Notes under the pieces: model-generated
Databases searched by the model: none
The model's input: the letters and a program-made list of their open reading frames with translations, nothing else
Told to the model about the DNA's origin: nothing
Part shown: piece by piece, positions 8,810 to 17,658 of the stretch
How positions within the stretch are numbered: position 1 is the stretch's first letter
Layout of the letters: each line of letters starts with the position of its first letter
Source: Nonlabens xylanidelens
Lineage (GTDB): Bacteria; Bacteroidota; Bacteroidia; Flavobacteriales; Flavobacteriaceae
DNA: 64,000 nucleotides
Assembly (NCBI RefSeq): GCF_002934445.1
Contig: NZ_PTJE01000002.1
Coordinates: forward strand, 191,392 to 255,391
Direction: 5' to 3'
Translations under genes and position numbers: made by a program

Positions 8810-9736
8810 CTATTTATTTTTGATAAAGTTAGGTAACATTCTTATAGCAGCCAGCTCTCTAAACTTTACTTTAGCATTTGAAGCTGGTGAGCCGAAAAGT
8901 ACATCACCTGGTTGAACATCTTTTGAGACACCACTTTGTGCCATTATCTCGCATCCTTTGCCTAATCGTATGTCACTACGTATACCTACCTGACCCCATA
9001 TTTTGACTTCATCTTCTATCACCACACAACCAGAAATACCGGTCTGACTGGCTACTAGAACATGCTTACCTAATACGGTATCATGACCTATATGTACTTG
9101 GTTATCGATTTTACTTCCATAACCTATAGTAGTATCACCACTGACACCACGATCTATAGTACATAAACCACCTATTTCAACATGATCATCTATGACCACG
9201 CGTCCATTACTTAGTAGTTTATCATAACCTTCTGGTCTTCGCTTGTAATAGAAAGCATCTGCTCCTAAAACTGTTCCAGAATGTATAATAACATTATCTC
9301 CTATAATACATCTATCATTTATCGACACATTACTGTGTATGATACAGTTTTTACCTACTACAACATCGTTACCTAAAAAGGCATTAGGCTGCACAATCGT
9401 TCCTTCTCCTATAATAGGTGGATTGGATTCCGCTTTCGCGAAAGCGGAAAAAGGAGCAAAATATTGTGTTAACTTATTAAAATCTCTAAACGGATCGTCT
9501 GATATAAGTAAAGCCTTACCGTCGGGACAGTCTACCTCTTTATTAATTAATACTATGGTAGCCGCACTTTCTAGCGCCTTATCATAGTATTTAGGGTGAT
9601 CCACAAAAACAATATCACCAGCTGTAACCACGTGAATTTCATTCATACCTTGAACAGGAAATGAAGCATCACCGACGTATTTACAATCGATGATTGTAGC
9701 GATTTCAGAAAGCGGATATGTTTTAGCGAACTTCAC
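8810..9736 (-). CDS. Second LpxD-like UDP-3-O-acylglucosamine N-acyltransferase homologue
   Basis: A 308-residue left-handed beta-helix acyltransferase. Residues 1-100 resemble the LpxD uridine-binding domain (FVDHPKYYDKALESAATIVLIN). From about 105 there are repeated hexapeptides (IIGEGTIVQPNAFLGNDVVVG) and a candidate catalytic histidine in NQVHIGHDTVLG. A true lpxD (337 residues) lies at the head of the same operon, so this is a paralogue, 29 residues shorter and with a different C-terminus. It may add a different acyl chain or use another sugar nucleotide; that is inference. A palindrome copy encodes SAFAKAE at the junction of the two domains. Confidence 0.8.
   Translation of the reverse strand: MKFAKTYPLSEIATIIDCKYVGDASFPVQGMNEIHVVTAGDIVFVDHPKYYDKALESAATIVLINKEVDCPDGKALLISDDPFRDFNKLTQYFAPFSAFAKAESNPPIIGEGTIVQPNAFLGNDVVVGKNCIIHSNVSINDRCIIGDNVIIHSGTVLGADAFYYKRRPEGYDKLLSNGRVVIDDHVEIGGLCTIDRGVSGDTTIGYGSKIDNQVHIGHDTVLGKHVLVASQTGISGCVVIEDEVKIWGQVGIRSDIRLGKGCEIMAQSGVSKDVQPGDVLFGSPASNAKVKFRELAAIRMLPNFIKNK
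9428..9449. repeat. Dispersed palindrome, full 22-bp copy in the lpxD-like gene
   Basis: The core CGCTTTCGCGAAAGCG is flanked by TTC and GAA, so the whole 22 bp is a perfect palindrome. It encodes SAFAKAE between the N-terminal domain and the beta-helix. Confidence 0.92.
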
Positions 9737-10303
9737 TTATTTTTTCATTCTTTCGTGATAGTTCCCTTTTTCAGTATCAATTCTAATGATGTCACCTTCG
9801 TTGATAAAAAGTGGTACCATAACCTCTGCTCCAGTTTCTACTGTTGCAGGTTTTGATGCATTAGTAGCTGTGTTACCTTTTAAACCAGGCTCTGTAGCTG
9901 TTACTTCCAACACTACATATTGAGGCATGTCTACAGATAATGGAGAATCATCTTCTGTATTGATTTGAATTTTAACAACCTCACCTTCTTTAAGTAAACC
10001 AGGTGCATCTAGTACAGATTCTTGAAGCTGTATTTGCTCATAAGTCTCTGTATTCATGAAGTGATATCCTTCTTGATCTTGATAAAGAAATTGAAAAGCT
10101 TGTGTTTCTACACGTATATCTTCAATCTTATGTCCTGCAGAAAAAGTATTATCAATAACTTTTCCTGTAGTAATAGATTTTAACTTTGTTCTTACAAATG
10201 CAGGTCCTTTTCCAGGTTTTACATGAAGAAATTCAATGATTTTAAAAATATCGTGATTATAATGAATACATAATCCTTTTCTAATGTCGCTTGTACTTGC
10301 CAT
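9737..10303 (-). CDS. efp: Elongation factor P
   Basis: EF-P binds between the P and E sites of stalled ribosomes and helps peptide-bond formation at polyproline stretches. The 188-residue protein has three domains: an N-terminal KOW-like barrel with the tip loop HVKPGKGPAF, then two OB folds (LQESVLDAPGLLKEGEVV and the C-terminal GAEVMVPLFINEGDIIRIDTEKGNYHERMK). The tip residue at the modification site is a lysine, K32. It sits three bases after lpxA and directly before the lpxD-like gene, within the lipid A operon. Confidence 0.97.
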   Translation of the reverse strand: MASTSDIRKGLCIHYNHDIFKIIEFLHVKPGKGPAFVRTKLKSITTGKVIDNTFSAGHKIEDIRVETQAFQFLYQDQEGYHFMNTETYEQIQLQESVLDAPGLLKEGEVVKIQINTEDDSPLSVDMPQYVVLEVTATEPGLKGNTATNASKPATVETGAEVMVPLFINEGDIIRIDTEKGNYHERMKK

Positions 10304-10306
10304 ATC

Positions 10307-11092
10307 TTATTGTTTGCTGATGTATCCTCTCATGATACCTCGCTTTGTATTTTTAATAAATTCTAATATTTCATCACGCTCTGGAGTTGCGCTCATCTCT
10401 GCCTCAATGATTTCTACACCTTGGGAGACGTTATAATTTTTTTGATATAAAATTCTGTAAATATCTTGAATTTCGCGTATTTTTTCAAGGTCAAATCCTC
10501 TTCTACGCAATCCTACAGAATTGATACCCACATAACTTAAAGGTTCACGACCTGCTTTTACAAATGGTGGTACATCTTTACGTACCAAAGAACCACCTGT
10601 TACAAAGGCATGACTACCTATCTGACAGAATTGTTGCACTGCTGCCATACCTGCTAATACAACATAGTCTCCTACAGTAATATGTCCTGCTAGAGTACTG
10701 TTGTTAGAAAATATACAGTTATCACCTACGATACAATCATGAGCAATATGGCAATATGCCATAATCCAACAATTTTTACCGATTACGGTTTTCATTCTAT
10801 CTGAAGTACCTCTATTAATAGTAACACACTCTCTTATGGTTGTGTTATCACCTATTATTGTTACTGTATCTTCATCTTCAAACTTCTTATCTTGAGGAAT
10901 GGCACTTATTACGGCACCAGGAAAAATACTTACATTTTTCCCAATACGTGCACCTTCCATGATGGTTACGTTTGATCCTATCCATGTACCTTCACCTATA
11001 ACTACATCGTTATGAATGGTAGTAAAAGGCTCTATGACTACATTTTTGGCGATTTTAGCGCCTGGATGTACGTATGCTAGTGGTTGATTCAT
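10307..11092 (-). CDS. lpxA: UDP-N-acetylglucosamine O-acyltransferase (LpxA)
   Basis: LpxA adds a 3-hydroxyacyl chain from ACP to the 3-OH of UDP-GlcNAc, the first step of lipid A synthesis. The 261 residues begin with the beta-helix (YVHPGAKIAKNVVIEPFTTI) and contain the catalytic-histidine region MAYCHIAHDCIVGDN, RGTSDRMKTVIG, and the C-terminal helical domain (VGLRRRGFDLEKIREIQDIYRILY). Its start overlaps the lpxC-fabZ stop by one base (TAATG), indicating translational coupling. Confidence 0.97.
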   Translation of the reverse strand: MNQPLAYVHPGAKIAKNVVIEPFTTIHNDVVIGEGTWIGSNVTIMEGARIGKNVSIFPGAVISAIPQDKKFEDEDTVTIIGDNTTIRECVTINRGTSDRMKTVIGKNCWIMAYCHIAHDCIVGDNCIFSNNSTLAGHITVGDYVVLAGMAAVQQFCQIGSHAFVTGGSLVRKDVPPFVKAGREPLSYVGINSVGLRRRGFDLEKIREIQDIYRILYQKNYNVSQGVEIIEAEMSATPERDEILEFIKNTKRGIMRGYISKQ

Positions 11093-12492
11093 TATTTAAC
11101 TTTTGAAATTTGTGCCATCAACTCAGCCTCGGCACAAAGAATACCATTTGCATAAGCATAAGCTTGCATGTGACATATTCCTCTTCTTATAGGGGATATT
11201 AAATCACATTTAAATATAAGTGTATCTCCAGGAGATACTTTTCTTTTAAACTTAACATTATCCATTTTCATGAAAAAAGTTAAATAATTTTCTGGATCCG
11301 GAACGGTACTTAAAACTAAAATACCACCAGTTTGCGCCATTGCTTCTACAATAAGAACACCTGGCATAACTGGTTGCCCTGGAAAGTGTCCTACGAAGAA
11401 TGGCTCATTCATCGTTACATTTTTTAAACCTACAACATGACTGTCTGATAGTTCAAAAATCTTATCGATTAAAAGAAATGGTGGTCTATGTGGTAAAACC
11501 TCCATTATTTTTACAACATCCATAAGTGGCTCTTGATTAATATCCACTTGTGGCACGTTATCTTTAATATCTTTTTTAATGATTTTAGCTAACTTTTTGG
11601 CAAATTGAGTATTCACAAAATGTCCAGGTTTAGTAGCTATAACCTTTCCTCTAATTCTATAACCTGTAAGAGCAAGATCACCTATCACATCAAGTAATTT
11701 ATGACGTGCCGCTTCATTAGGATGATGCAGTTCTAGGTTATCTAGAATTCCATTAGGTCTAATGGTAATGTTATCTTTATTAAATGCTTTTTTAAGGCTC
11801 TCCGTAGTTTTTTCAGAAAGTTCTTTATCAACATAAACGATAGCATTGTTAAGATCGCCACCTTTTATAAGACCATGTTCTAAAAGCATTTCTATTTCAT
11901 GAAGAAAACTAAATGTTCTAGAACTAGAGATTTCTTCTTTAAAATCTGAAATTTTATTTAGAGTCGCATTTTGAGTACCTAATACTTTAGTACCAAAATC
12001 AACCATAGCTGTAATCTGGTAAGAGTCTGAAGGCATGATCATGATCTCGCTCCCAGTCTCTTCATCTTTATAAGAGATGATGTCTTTGATTACATATTCT
12101 TCTCTAAATTGCTCTTGTTCAATTTTACCTGCTTTTTCTAGAGCTTCAATAAAGAATTTTGAAGAACCATCCATAATAGGTGGTTCACTACTGTCTATCT
12201 CTATTAAACAGTTATCTATTTCTAGACCTACTAATGCCGCCAGTACATGTTCACAAGTGTTTATTTGCACACCTCTTTTATCTAGTGTAGTACCTCTTTT
12301 AGTATCTGTCACGTATGCTGCAGATGCTTCAATAATGGGACTTCCTTCTAGATCTACACGTTGAAATGCATAACCATGATTCTCTGGGGCTGCCTTAAAA
12401 ACTAACGTTACTTCTTTACCTGTGTGCAATCCTACACCAGATAAGGTCACTTCATTTTTAATCGTGGTCTGCTTAAATTCTGTTACCGTCAT
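11092..12492 (-). CDS. lpxC-fabZ: Bifunctional LpxC deacetylase / FabZ dehydratase
   Basis: A 466-residue fusion typical of Bacteroidota. Residues 1 to about 305 are LpxC, the zinc deacetylase that commits UDP-3-O-acyl-GlcNAc to lipid A, with zinc-site motifs CEHVLAALVG and LHHPNEAARHKLLDVIGD. Residues about 325-466 are FabZ, 3-hydroxyacyl-ACP dehydratase, with PHRPPFLLIDKI and the hot-dog catalytic stretch GHFPGQPVMPGVLIVEAMAQ. One polypeptide thus contains enzymes drawing on the same 3-hydroxyacyl-ACP pool, for membrane phospholipid and for lipid A. It lies between lpxD (8 bp) and lpxA (overlapping). Confidence 0.97.
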   Translation of the reverse strand: MTVTEFKQTTIKNEVTLSGVGLHTGKEVTLVFKAAPENHGYAFQRVDLEGSPIIEASAAYVTDTKRGTTLDKRGVQINTCEHVLAALVGLEIDNCLIEIDSSEPPIMDGSSKFFIEALEKAGKIEQEQFREEYVIKDIISYKDEETGSEIMIMPSDSYQITAMVDFGTKVLGTQNATLNKISDFKEEISSSRTFSFLHEIEMLLEHGLIKGGDLNNAIVYVDKELSEKTTESLKKAFNKDNITIRPNGILDNLELHHPNEAARHKLLDVIGDLALTGYRIRGKVIATKPGHFVNTQFAKKLAKIIKKDIKDNVPQVDINQEPLMDVVKIMEVLPHRPPFLLIDKIFELSDSHVVGLKNVTMNEPFFVGHFPGQPVMPGVLIVEAMAQTGGILVLSTVPDPENYLTFFMKMDNVKFKRKVSPGDTLIFKCDLISPIRRGICHMQAYAYANGILCAEAELMAQISKVK

Positions 12493-12500
12493 TTATGCTA

Positions 12501-13514
12501 TTATTTTTTTTCAAGAGTTGAAATTCTTGATTCTATTTTTCTAAAATTCTTAAATAAAACGTATGACCTATTCCAGTCACCAAAATCAAATGCTGGCGAA
12601 CCTTGTACGGTCTCTCCTTCTTTTAATCTTCTGCCTATACCGCTTTGCGCCTGTATATTTACAAAGTCTTCTATAACTATGTGTCCAGCTATACCTACCT
12701 GACCACCTATTTTACAATTCTTACCTATTTTAGTAGAACCTGCTATACCGGTTTGTGCTGCGATCACTGTATTCTCACCTATCTCTACATTGTGCGCTAC
12801 CTGAATTTGATTATCCAGCTTTACACCTGCTTTTATAATAGTACTTCCTAAAGTAGCTCTATCTATAGTAGTAAGAGCACCCACGTCTACGTTATCTTCT
12901 AAAACAACATTCCCTATTTGAGGTACTTTTTTAAAAGTACCATCTTTATTAGGTGCGAAACCAAAACCATCTGCGCCTATAACGCAACCTGAATTTATCA
13001 CCACATTCTTACCCATTACTGTGTCAGACATAATGTTTGCACCTGCATGGATAATAGAATTATCACCTATAGTCACGTTGCTACCTATATTAACGTTAGA
13101 AAATATCTTTACATTATCACCGATTTTGACATTTACGCCTACATAGCTAAAAGCCGCAAGATACAAGCCATCACCATAAGTTACCGTTTCATCAATAAAA
13201 CTAGGTTGTTCAATGCCTTGTTTATTCATTTTGGCCATTTGGTAAAACTCTAAAAGTTTTGAAAATGCATTATAGGAGTCCTCCACCCTTATCAAAGAAC
13301 ATGATACAGGTTGCTCTACAATAAAGTCTTTATTAACTATTACTGCACTCGCTTCTGTCGTATATAAGTAAGGTGTATACTTTGCATTTGATAAAAAGCT
13401 CAAACTACCGGTGGTACCTTCTTCTATTTTGGACAGTTTACTGACCTCTACACTTGAATCACCTTCAATAGTTCCTTCAAGGATTTCGGCTATTTGTTTA
13501 ATGTTAAATTTCAT
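12501..13514 (-). CDS. lpxD: UDP-3-O-acylglucosamine N-acyltransferase (LpxD)
   Basis: LpxD N-acylates UDP-3-O-acylglucosamine, the third step of lipid A synthesis. The 337 residues are full length: an N-terminal uridine-binding domain (LSFLSNAKYTPYLYTTEASAVIV), the hexapeptide beta-helix from about 105, the conserved GADGFGFAPNKDGTFKKVPQ, the catalytic-histidine stretch IQVAHNVEIGENT, and a C-terminal helix. It heads the lpx-efp-sucD operon. A TACTTTTG box ends only five bases before the ATG, so the transcript may be leaderless. Confidence 0.96.
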   Translation of the reverse strand: MKFNIKQIAEILEGTIEGDSSVEVSKLSKIEEGTTGSLSFLSNAKYTPYLYTTEASAVIVNKDFIVEQPVSCSLIRVEDSYNAFSKLLEFYQMAKMNKQGIEQPSFIDETVTYGDGLYLAAFSYVGVNVKIGDNVKIFSNVNIGSNVTIGDNSIIHAGANIMSDTVMGKNVVINSGCVIGADGFGFAPNKDGTFKKVPQIGNVVLEDNVDVGALTTIDRATLGSTIIKAGVKLDNQIQVAHNVEIGENTVIAAQTGIAGSTKIGKNCKIGGQVGIAGHIVIEDFVNIQAQSGIGRRLKEGETVQGSPAFDFGDWNRSYVLFKNFRKIESRISTLEKK

Positions 13515-13519
13515 TACCG

Positions 13520-13527
13520 CAAAAGTA
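13520..13527 (-). promoter_or_regulatory. -7 box for the lpxD operon
   Basis: TACTTTTG on the minus strand, then CGGTA and the lpxD ATG. With the usual -7 placement, transcription would begin at or within a base or two of the start codon. Confidence 0.55.
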
Positions 13528-13537
13528 CTAATTTATA

Positions 13538-14764
13538 TCAATCTTGTAGCTTAGGATAGCAACAGTAATATTTTCTTACTTCTTTAAGTAATGCTTTAAA
13601 GCTATCTTCTTTACCAGCCTTGATTAATTCTGTCAATTTTCCTTTTTTATTTAATATTTGAATAGGTTTCGCTTTCGCGTAAGCGAGATTAACAACAACA
13701 CCAGAGAAAACAAAATAAGACGCTTCATGCGCAGAAAGATTGCGATAGGACATCAGGTTTTTAAGATGTTTAGCAACCTTGTTTTCTGAAATAGGCTTAT
13801 TACTGAATTTAATTTTTAACAATTGTCTGTTTAAAATCATATGGCAAAGTTCACTAAGAACAAAATCTTCATGATCTTTACCCAATTTCAATGTTGCAAT
13901 AATATCAGAATCATCAAGTGAAGCAAATCTTTCTAGATCATTTGTATTATTTACAAAATCTACCTGATCCGTTTTAATGAAGTATTCTAGATTTTTAGGC
14001 AGCTCTACCGGTATATTCTTTTCTATCAATTCTTTGATACGTTTAATAACAGATTGTAATAAATGCTCTGCTCCTATACCTGTCTTGTGAAGATACACCT
14101 GCCAGTACATCAATCTACGTCCTGATAAAAAGTTCTCTACACTATAAAGTCCCTTTTCTTCTACCACTAACTGGTCATTCACAACGTTTAACATGGTAAT
14201 TAATCGCTGGCTATTTATATTACCCTCGGCAACACCTGTATAAAAACTATCCCTTTTGAGATAGTCTAGCCTATCCATGTCTAGCTGACTAGAAATTAAT
14301 TCTAACATAAAAGGACGATGATATTCTCCCTTAAATATTTGAATAGCAAGAGTTAAACTACCGTTAAATTCATTATTCAAATGATTCATGAAATAGGACG
14401 ACAATTCTTCATGAGTGACACCATTAACTATTTGATATTCTAGTGCGTGAGAAAATGGACCATGTCCTATGTCATGCAATAAAATGGCTTTATAGAGCGC
14501 GTCTTCCTCTGCATCTGATATCTCAACAGACTTAGATCTAAGTACTTGTACTGCTTTTTGCATAAGATGCATACAGCCCAGTGCATGATGAAATCTAGTA
14601 TGGTGCGCACCTGGATAAACCAAGTAACTTAACCCCATTTGTGTTATCCTGCGCAAGCGCTGAAAGTAGGGATGCTCTACTATTTTAAAGATCTCTTCTG
14701 AAGGAATCGAAATAAATCCGTAAATAGGATCGTTTAATATTTTAAGTTTGTTCTGTAGTTTCAA
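13538..14764 (-). CDS. HD-superfamily phosphohydrolase
   Basis: A 408-residue protein of the SAMHD1/dGTPase-like HD family. The N-terminus has DPIYGFISIPSEEIFKIVEHPYFQRLRRI, then TRFHHALGCMHLM and the metal-binding core LLHDIGHGPFSHALE (H97-D98), followed by SQLDMDRLDYLKRDSFYTG. These signatures fit hydrolysis of a nucleotide or similar phosphoester; the substrate is unknown. The start codon is TTG at 14762-14764, supported by a TATATTTG box at 14784-14791. A variant palindrome at 13670-13685 encodes LAYAKA near the C-terminus. It is divergent from porX. Confidence 0.85.
   Translation of the reverse strand: MKLQNKLKILNDPIYGFISIPSEEIFKIVEHPYFQRLRRITQMGLSYLVYPGAHHTRFHHALGCMHLMQKAVQVLRSKSVEISDAEEDALYKAILLHDIGHGPFSHALEYQIVNGVTHEELSSYFMNHLNNEFNGSLTLAIQIFKGEYHRPFMLELISSQLDMDRLDYLKRDSFYTGVAEGNINSQRLITMLNVVNDQLVVEEKGLYSVENFLSGRRLMYWQVYLHKTGIGAEHLLQSVIKRIKELIEKNIPVELPKNLEYFIKTDQVDFVNNTNDLERFASLDDSDIIATLKLGKDHEDFVLSELCHMILNRQLLKIKFSNKPISENKVAKHLKNLMSYRNLSAHEASYFVFSGVVVNLAYAKAKPIQILNKKGKLTELIKAGKEDSFKALLKEVRKYYCCYPKLQD
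13670..13685. repeat. Dispersed palindrome, variant copy in the HD gene
   Basis: CGCTTTCGCGTAAGCG, one mismatch from the 16-bp core. It is read as AYAKA instead of AFAKA. Confidence 0.75.
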
Positions 14765-14783
14765 AGGAACAGCTATTTAAACA

Positions 14784-14791
14784 CAAATATA
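14784..14791 (-). promoter_or_regulatory. -7 box for the HD-domain gene
   Basis: TATATTTG on the minus strand, with a TTTG 16 bases upstream. It lies 19 bases before the TTG start and supports that start. Confidence 0.55.
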
Positions 14792-14796
14792 ATGAT

Positions 14797-16347
14797 ATGG
14801 CAGAGATCAAAATACTATGGGTAGACGATGAAGTTGATTTACTCAAACCTCATATAATATTTTTAGAGAAAAAAGGATATACTATAGACACAAGAGTCAG
14901 TGGTACTGAAGCATTAGAAGCGATAGAAGAAAATAGATATGATTTAATTTTTCTAGATGAAAATATGCCTGGTCTTACTGGATTGGAGACTTTACATGAA
15001 ATAAAAGAGAAGCAAGCGCAACTTCCTGTCATCATGATCACTAAAAGTGAAGAAGAATATATCATGGAAGAAGCAATAGGTTCTAAAATTGCAGATTATT
15101 TGATTAAGCCTGTAAACCCTAATCAAATATTACTTGCCGTTAAGAAGAATCTAGATCATTCTAGACTGGTTAACGATAAAACAACCAGCGACTACCAGAG
15201 AGAATTCCGTAAGATAGCTATGGACATGTCCATGATTAATAGTTATGAAGAATGGGTACAATTGTATCAAAGATTAATTTATTGGGAAATAGAACTGGAA
15301 GATGTAGATGATTCTGGAATGTTCGACATACTAACTGCTCAGAAGAACGAGGCAAATCAGCAGTTCTGTAAATTTATTGATAAGAACTATCCAGACTGGT
15401 TTGATGGTCATGAGAGTAACCCTACCTTGAGTCATGATTTATTTAAAAAGAGAGTTGTTCCACATCTTAAAGAAAAAGAGCCGGTTTTACTGGTAGTAGT
15501 AGATAACCTGAGGTATGATCAATTTAAGGTTTTTGAAAATTTAATTAATAACCATTACAAAAAACTGGAAGAGGAAGCCTACTGTTCTATTCTACCTACT
15601 GCTACTCAATATGCTAGAAATGCTATTTTTTCTGGATTGATGCCAGAAGACATGAAAAAACGTCATCCAGACTTATGGCTAGACGATACAGATGATGGCG
15701 GAAAAAACATGCATGAGAACGCTTTTCTTATCGCACAATTAAAAAGACTAGGCTTAAACATTAAGCACCAATACCACAAAATAACTAATGAAAACAATGG
15801 TCGCAAACTAGCAGATAACTTTAAGTCTCAAAAAGACAACGACCTAACTGTGGTCGTTTATAATTTTGTAGACATGCTATCTCATTCTAAAACAGAGATG
15901 GAAGTAATTAAAGAGTTAGCAAGTAATGATAAGAGTTACCGCTCATTAACATTGAGCTGGTTTAAAAACTCTCCCCTACTAGATATTATACAGAGAGGAC
16001 AAGAATTAGGTTTTAAACTTATTCTTACTACCGACCACGGTACTATTAATGTAACGTCACCTAGCAAAGTTATAGGTGATAAGAATACAAGTTTGAATTT
16101 AAGGTATAAAACAGGTCGTAGTTTATCCTATGAATCAAAAGACGTACTAGCCGCAACAGACCCTAGCTCTATCAAACTACCTAAAATAAATATGAGCAGC
16201 AGTTTCATTTTTGCTAAGGGTGATTTATTCTTTGCCTACCCTAATAACTATAACCATTATGTAAGTTATTATAGAAACACTTATCAGCATGGTGGTGTAT
16301 CACTAGAAGAGATGTTAATACCGTTTGCTGTTTATGAACCTAGATAG
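14797..16347 (+). CDS. porX: T9SS response regulator with PglZ domain (PorX)
   Basis: PorX is the response regulator known to control expression of type IX secretion genes and, in studied species, to interact with the secretion machinery. The 516 residues have a CheY-like receiver (1-115; acidic D10/D11, phosphoacceptor D54 in LIFLDENMPG, K104 in LIKP), a helical linker, and a PglZ domain of the alkaline phosphatase superfamily (about 230-510; VVVDNLRYD, LPTATQYARN, LTTDHGT). No DNA-binding domain is visible, in keeping with the family. Its sensor kinase PorY is not in the window. It lies 6 bp before tsaE and is divergent from the HD gene. Confidence 0.93.
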   Translation: MAEIKILWVDDEVDLLKPHIIFLEKKGYTIDTRVSGTEALEAIEENRYDLIFLDENMPGLTGLETLHEIKEKQAQLPVIMITKSEEEYIMEEAIGSKIADYLIKPVNPNQILLAVKKNLDHSRLVNDKTTSDYQREFRKIAMDMSMINSYEEWVQLYQRLIYWEIELEDVDDSGMFDILTAQKNEANQQFCKFIDKNYPDWFDGHESNPTLSHDLFKKRVVPHLKEKEPVLLVVVDNLRYDQFKVFENLINNHYKKLEEEAYCSILPTATQYARNAIFSGLMPEDMKKRHPDLWLDDTDDGGKNMHENAFLIAQLKRLGLNIKHQYHKITNENNGRKLADNFKSQKDNDLTVVVYNFVDMLSHSKTEMEVIKELASNDKSYRSLTLSWFKNSPLLDIIQRGQELGFKLILTTDHGTINVTSPSKVIGDKNTSLNLRYKTGRSLSYESKDVLAATDPSSIKLPKINMSSSFIFAKGDLFFAYPNNYNHYVSYYRNTYQHGGVSLEEMLIPFAVYEPR

Positions 16348-16353
16348 AAGAAA

Positions 16354-16752
16354 ATGAAATATAAATTAGAAGAAATAGATCGTATCGCACGAGAGATTTT
16401 AAAAAGATCAAAATCAAAAGTAATTTTATTTGACGCACCTATGGGAGCAGGTAAAACTACATTGATAAAATCCGTTTGTCGAGAGCTAGGTGTAGAGGGA
16501 GAAATCACCTCTCCGACCTTTAGTATCGTTAATCAGCACTCTGGAAGAGAAAATAAAATTTATCATTTTGATTTATATCGAATAGAAAATACTAATCAAT
16601 TGTTTGATATCGGTTTTGAAGATTATCTAGAAAATGATGCATTTTGTCTGATCGAATGGCCAGAAATATCGATTTCATTATTATCTGATTATCAGAAGGT
16701 AAAAATAAATATATTAGACCCTGAGACTAGAGAAATCACTTTTATTAATTAA
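16354..16752 (+). CDS. tsaE: tRNA threonylcarbamoyladenosine biosynthesis ATPase (TsaE)
   Basis: TsaE is the small ATPase that works with TsaB and TsaD to make t6A37 on ANN-decoding tRNAs. The 132 residues have the P-loop in DAPMGAGKTTLIKSVCRELGV, then the conserved SPTFSIVNQH and HFDLYRI, and LIEWPE near the end, normal for the family. It lies 6 bp after porX, so the pair is probably one operon. No tsaB or tsaD is in the window. Confidence 0.95.
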   Translation: MKYKLEEIDRIAREILKRSKSKVILFDAPMGAGKTTLIKSVCRELGVEGEITSPTFSIVNQHSGRENKIYHFDLYRIENTNQLFDIGFEDYLENDAFCLIEWPEISISLLSDYQKVKINILDPETREITFIN

Positions 16753-16920
16753 AAAACTGTTAAAACAATGTAACTTTCGTAAGTAATTAACTATTCCTTT
16801 TGTCTAAAATAGGTGTTAGATAGAATAAAAAAGTGATTGAACGAAAAAACAAAAAAATGCTATTACCTTTTTGGATATCGTTTGTAAATTGCTGTCACTT
16901 ATTTACTTAAACCTTACATT

Positions 16921-17082
16921 ATGAACAACAAGTCAATCAAAGCGCTAGCATTATTAGCAATTTTCAGTGTTTCTCTAGCTGGTGCAGCGGTACAGTTTCA
17001 ACCTGAAACTACCAAAGAAACTAAAAGTAAAAAAATCGAAAGAAAAATGATGGCAAAATTTAAACCGCCAGTTCACGGTTAA
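16921..17082 (+). CDS. Small secreted peptide, 53 residues
   Basis: An ATG at 16921 opens 53 codons ending TAA. The product has a clear N-terminal signal or anchor segment (NNKSIKALALLAIFSVSLAGAA), then a short lysine-rich tail ending FKPPVHG. A strong terminator 20 bp downstream supports a real short gene. It lies between tsaE (168 bp away) and a membrane-protein gene next to ald. No family is recognised; translation is plausible but unproven. Confidence 0.6.
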   Translation: MNNKSIKALALLAIFSVSLAGAAVQFQPETTKETKSKKIERKMMAKFKPPVHG

Positions 17083-17101
17083 AATTTATTTGTTATTAAA
17101 T

Positions 17102-17138
17102 AAAAAGCTCACTACATTTACTTGCAGTGAGCTTTTTT
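17102..17138 (+). terminator. Terminator after the 53-residue peptide gene
   Basis: A 12-bp perfect stem (17102-17113 with 17126-17137) ends in a T-run on the plus strand. Confidence 0.85.
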
Positions 17139-17150
17139 AATATACCTCTT

Positions 17151-17642
17151 ATGACAAATAGCCGAATGCCTTCTAATAAAAAACATGCATTAACCTTAGG
17201 CAGTGTTATTGCTATAGTTATGGCTACCTTACCATATGTATTTTATTATTATGAAGCATTACCAGATTGGTTATGGGAAACATCTTTATTTAAAGCATTA
17301 TCAACCTCATTTGAAGAAAACCAATTAATGGCGTCTTGGATATTATTTCAAAAAATCGTCCCGTTATTACTATTATTAATATGGTTTTTCACTTGTAAAC
17401 ACTGGTGGTATCACACCATTTTAATACCTATTAGTCTGTATACATTTCAATTATACACCCTTTTTGTCTCTGCTAATAGTTTTATTGACTCTGGAGAACT
17501 TTACTTTGTAGTCCCAGTTGTTATTTTTTCTCTATCCTTAACATATTTAGCTCGTTTAAAAATATTCGATAAAATACATGGTATCGATATAAGTGAAATA
17601 GAAGAAAGTGTCAAAAAACCTAGTGATCGCTGGTTCAAATAA
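17151..17642 (+). CDS. Four-helix membrane protein of unknown function
   Basis: A 163-residue protein from the ATG at 17151; a start further upstream at 17127 would lie inside the preceding terminator stem. Four hydrophobic segments are visible at about residues 10-30, 58-80, 85-105 and 113-135, with a charged C-terminal tail (EIEESVKKPSDRWFK). The first loop is rich in tyrosine and tryptophan (YYYEALPDWLWE). It lies 16 bp before ald, so they may be co-transcribed. Function not recognised. Confidence 0.7.
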   Translation: MTNSRMPSNKKHALTLGSVIAIVMATLPYVFYYYEALPDWLWETSLFKALSTSFEENQLMASWILFQKIVPLLLLLIWFFTCKHWWYHTILIPISLYTFQLYTLFVSANSFIDSGELYFVVPVVIFSLSLTYLARLKIFDKIHGIDISEIEESVKKPSDRWFK

Positions 17643-17658
17643 TAAATAATTTATTCTC

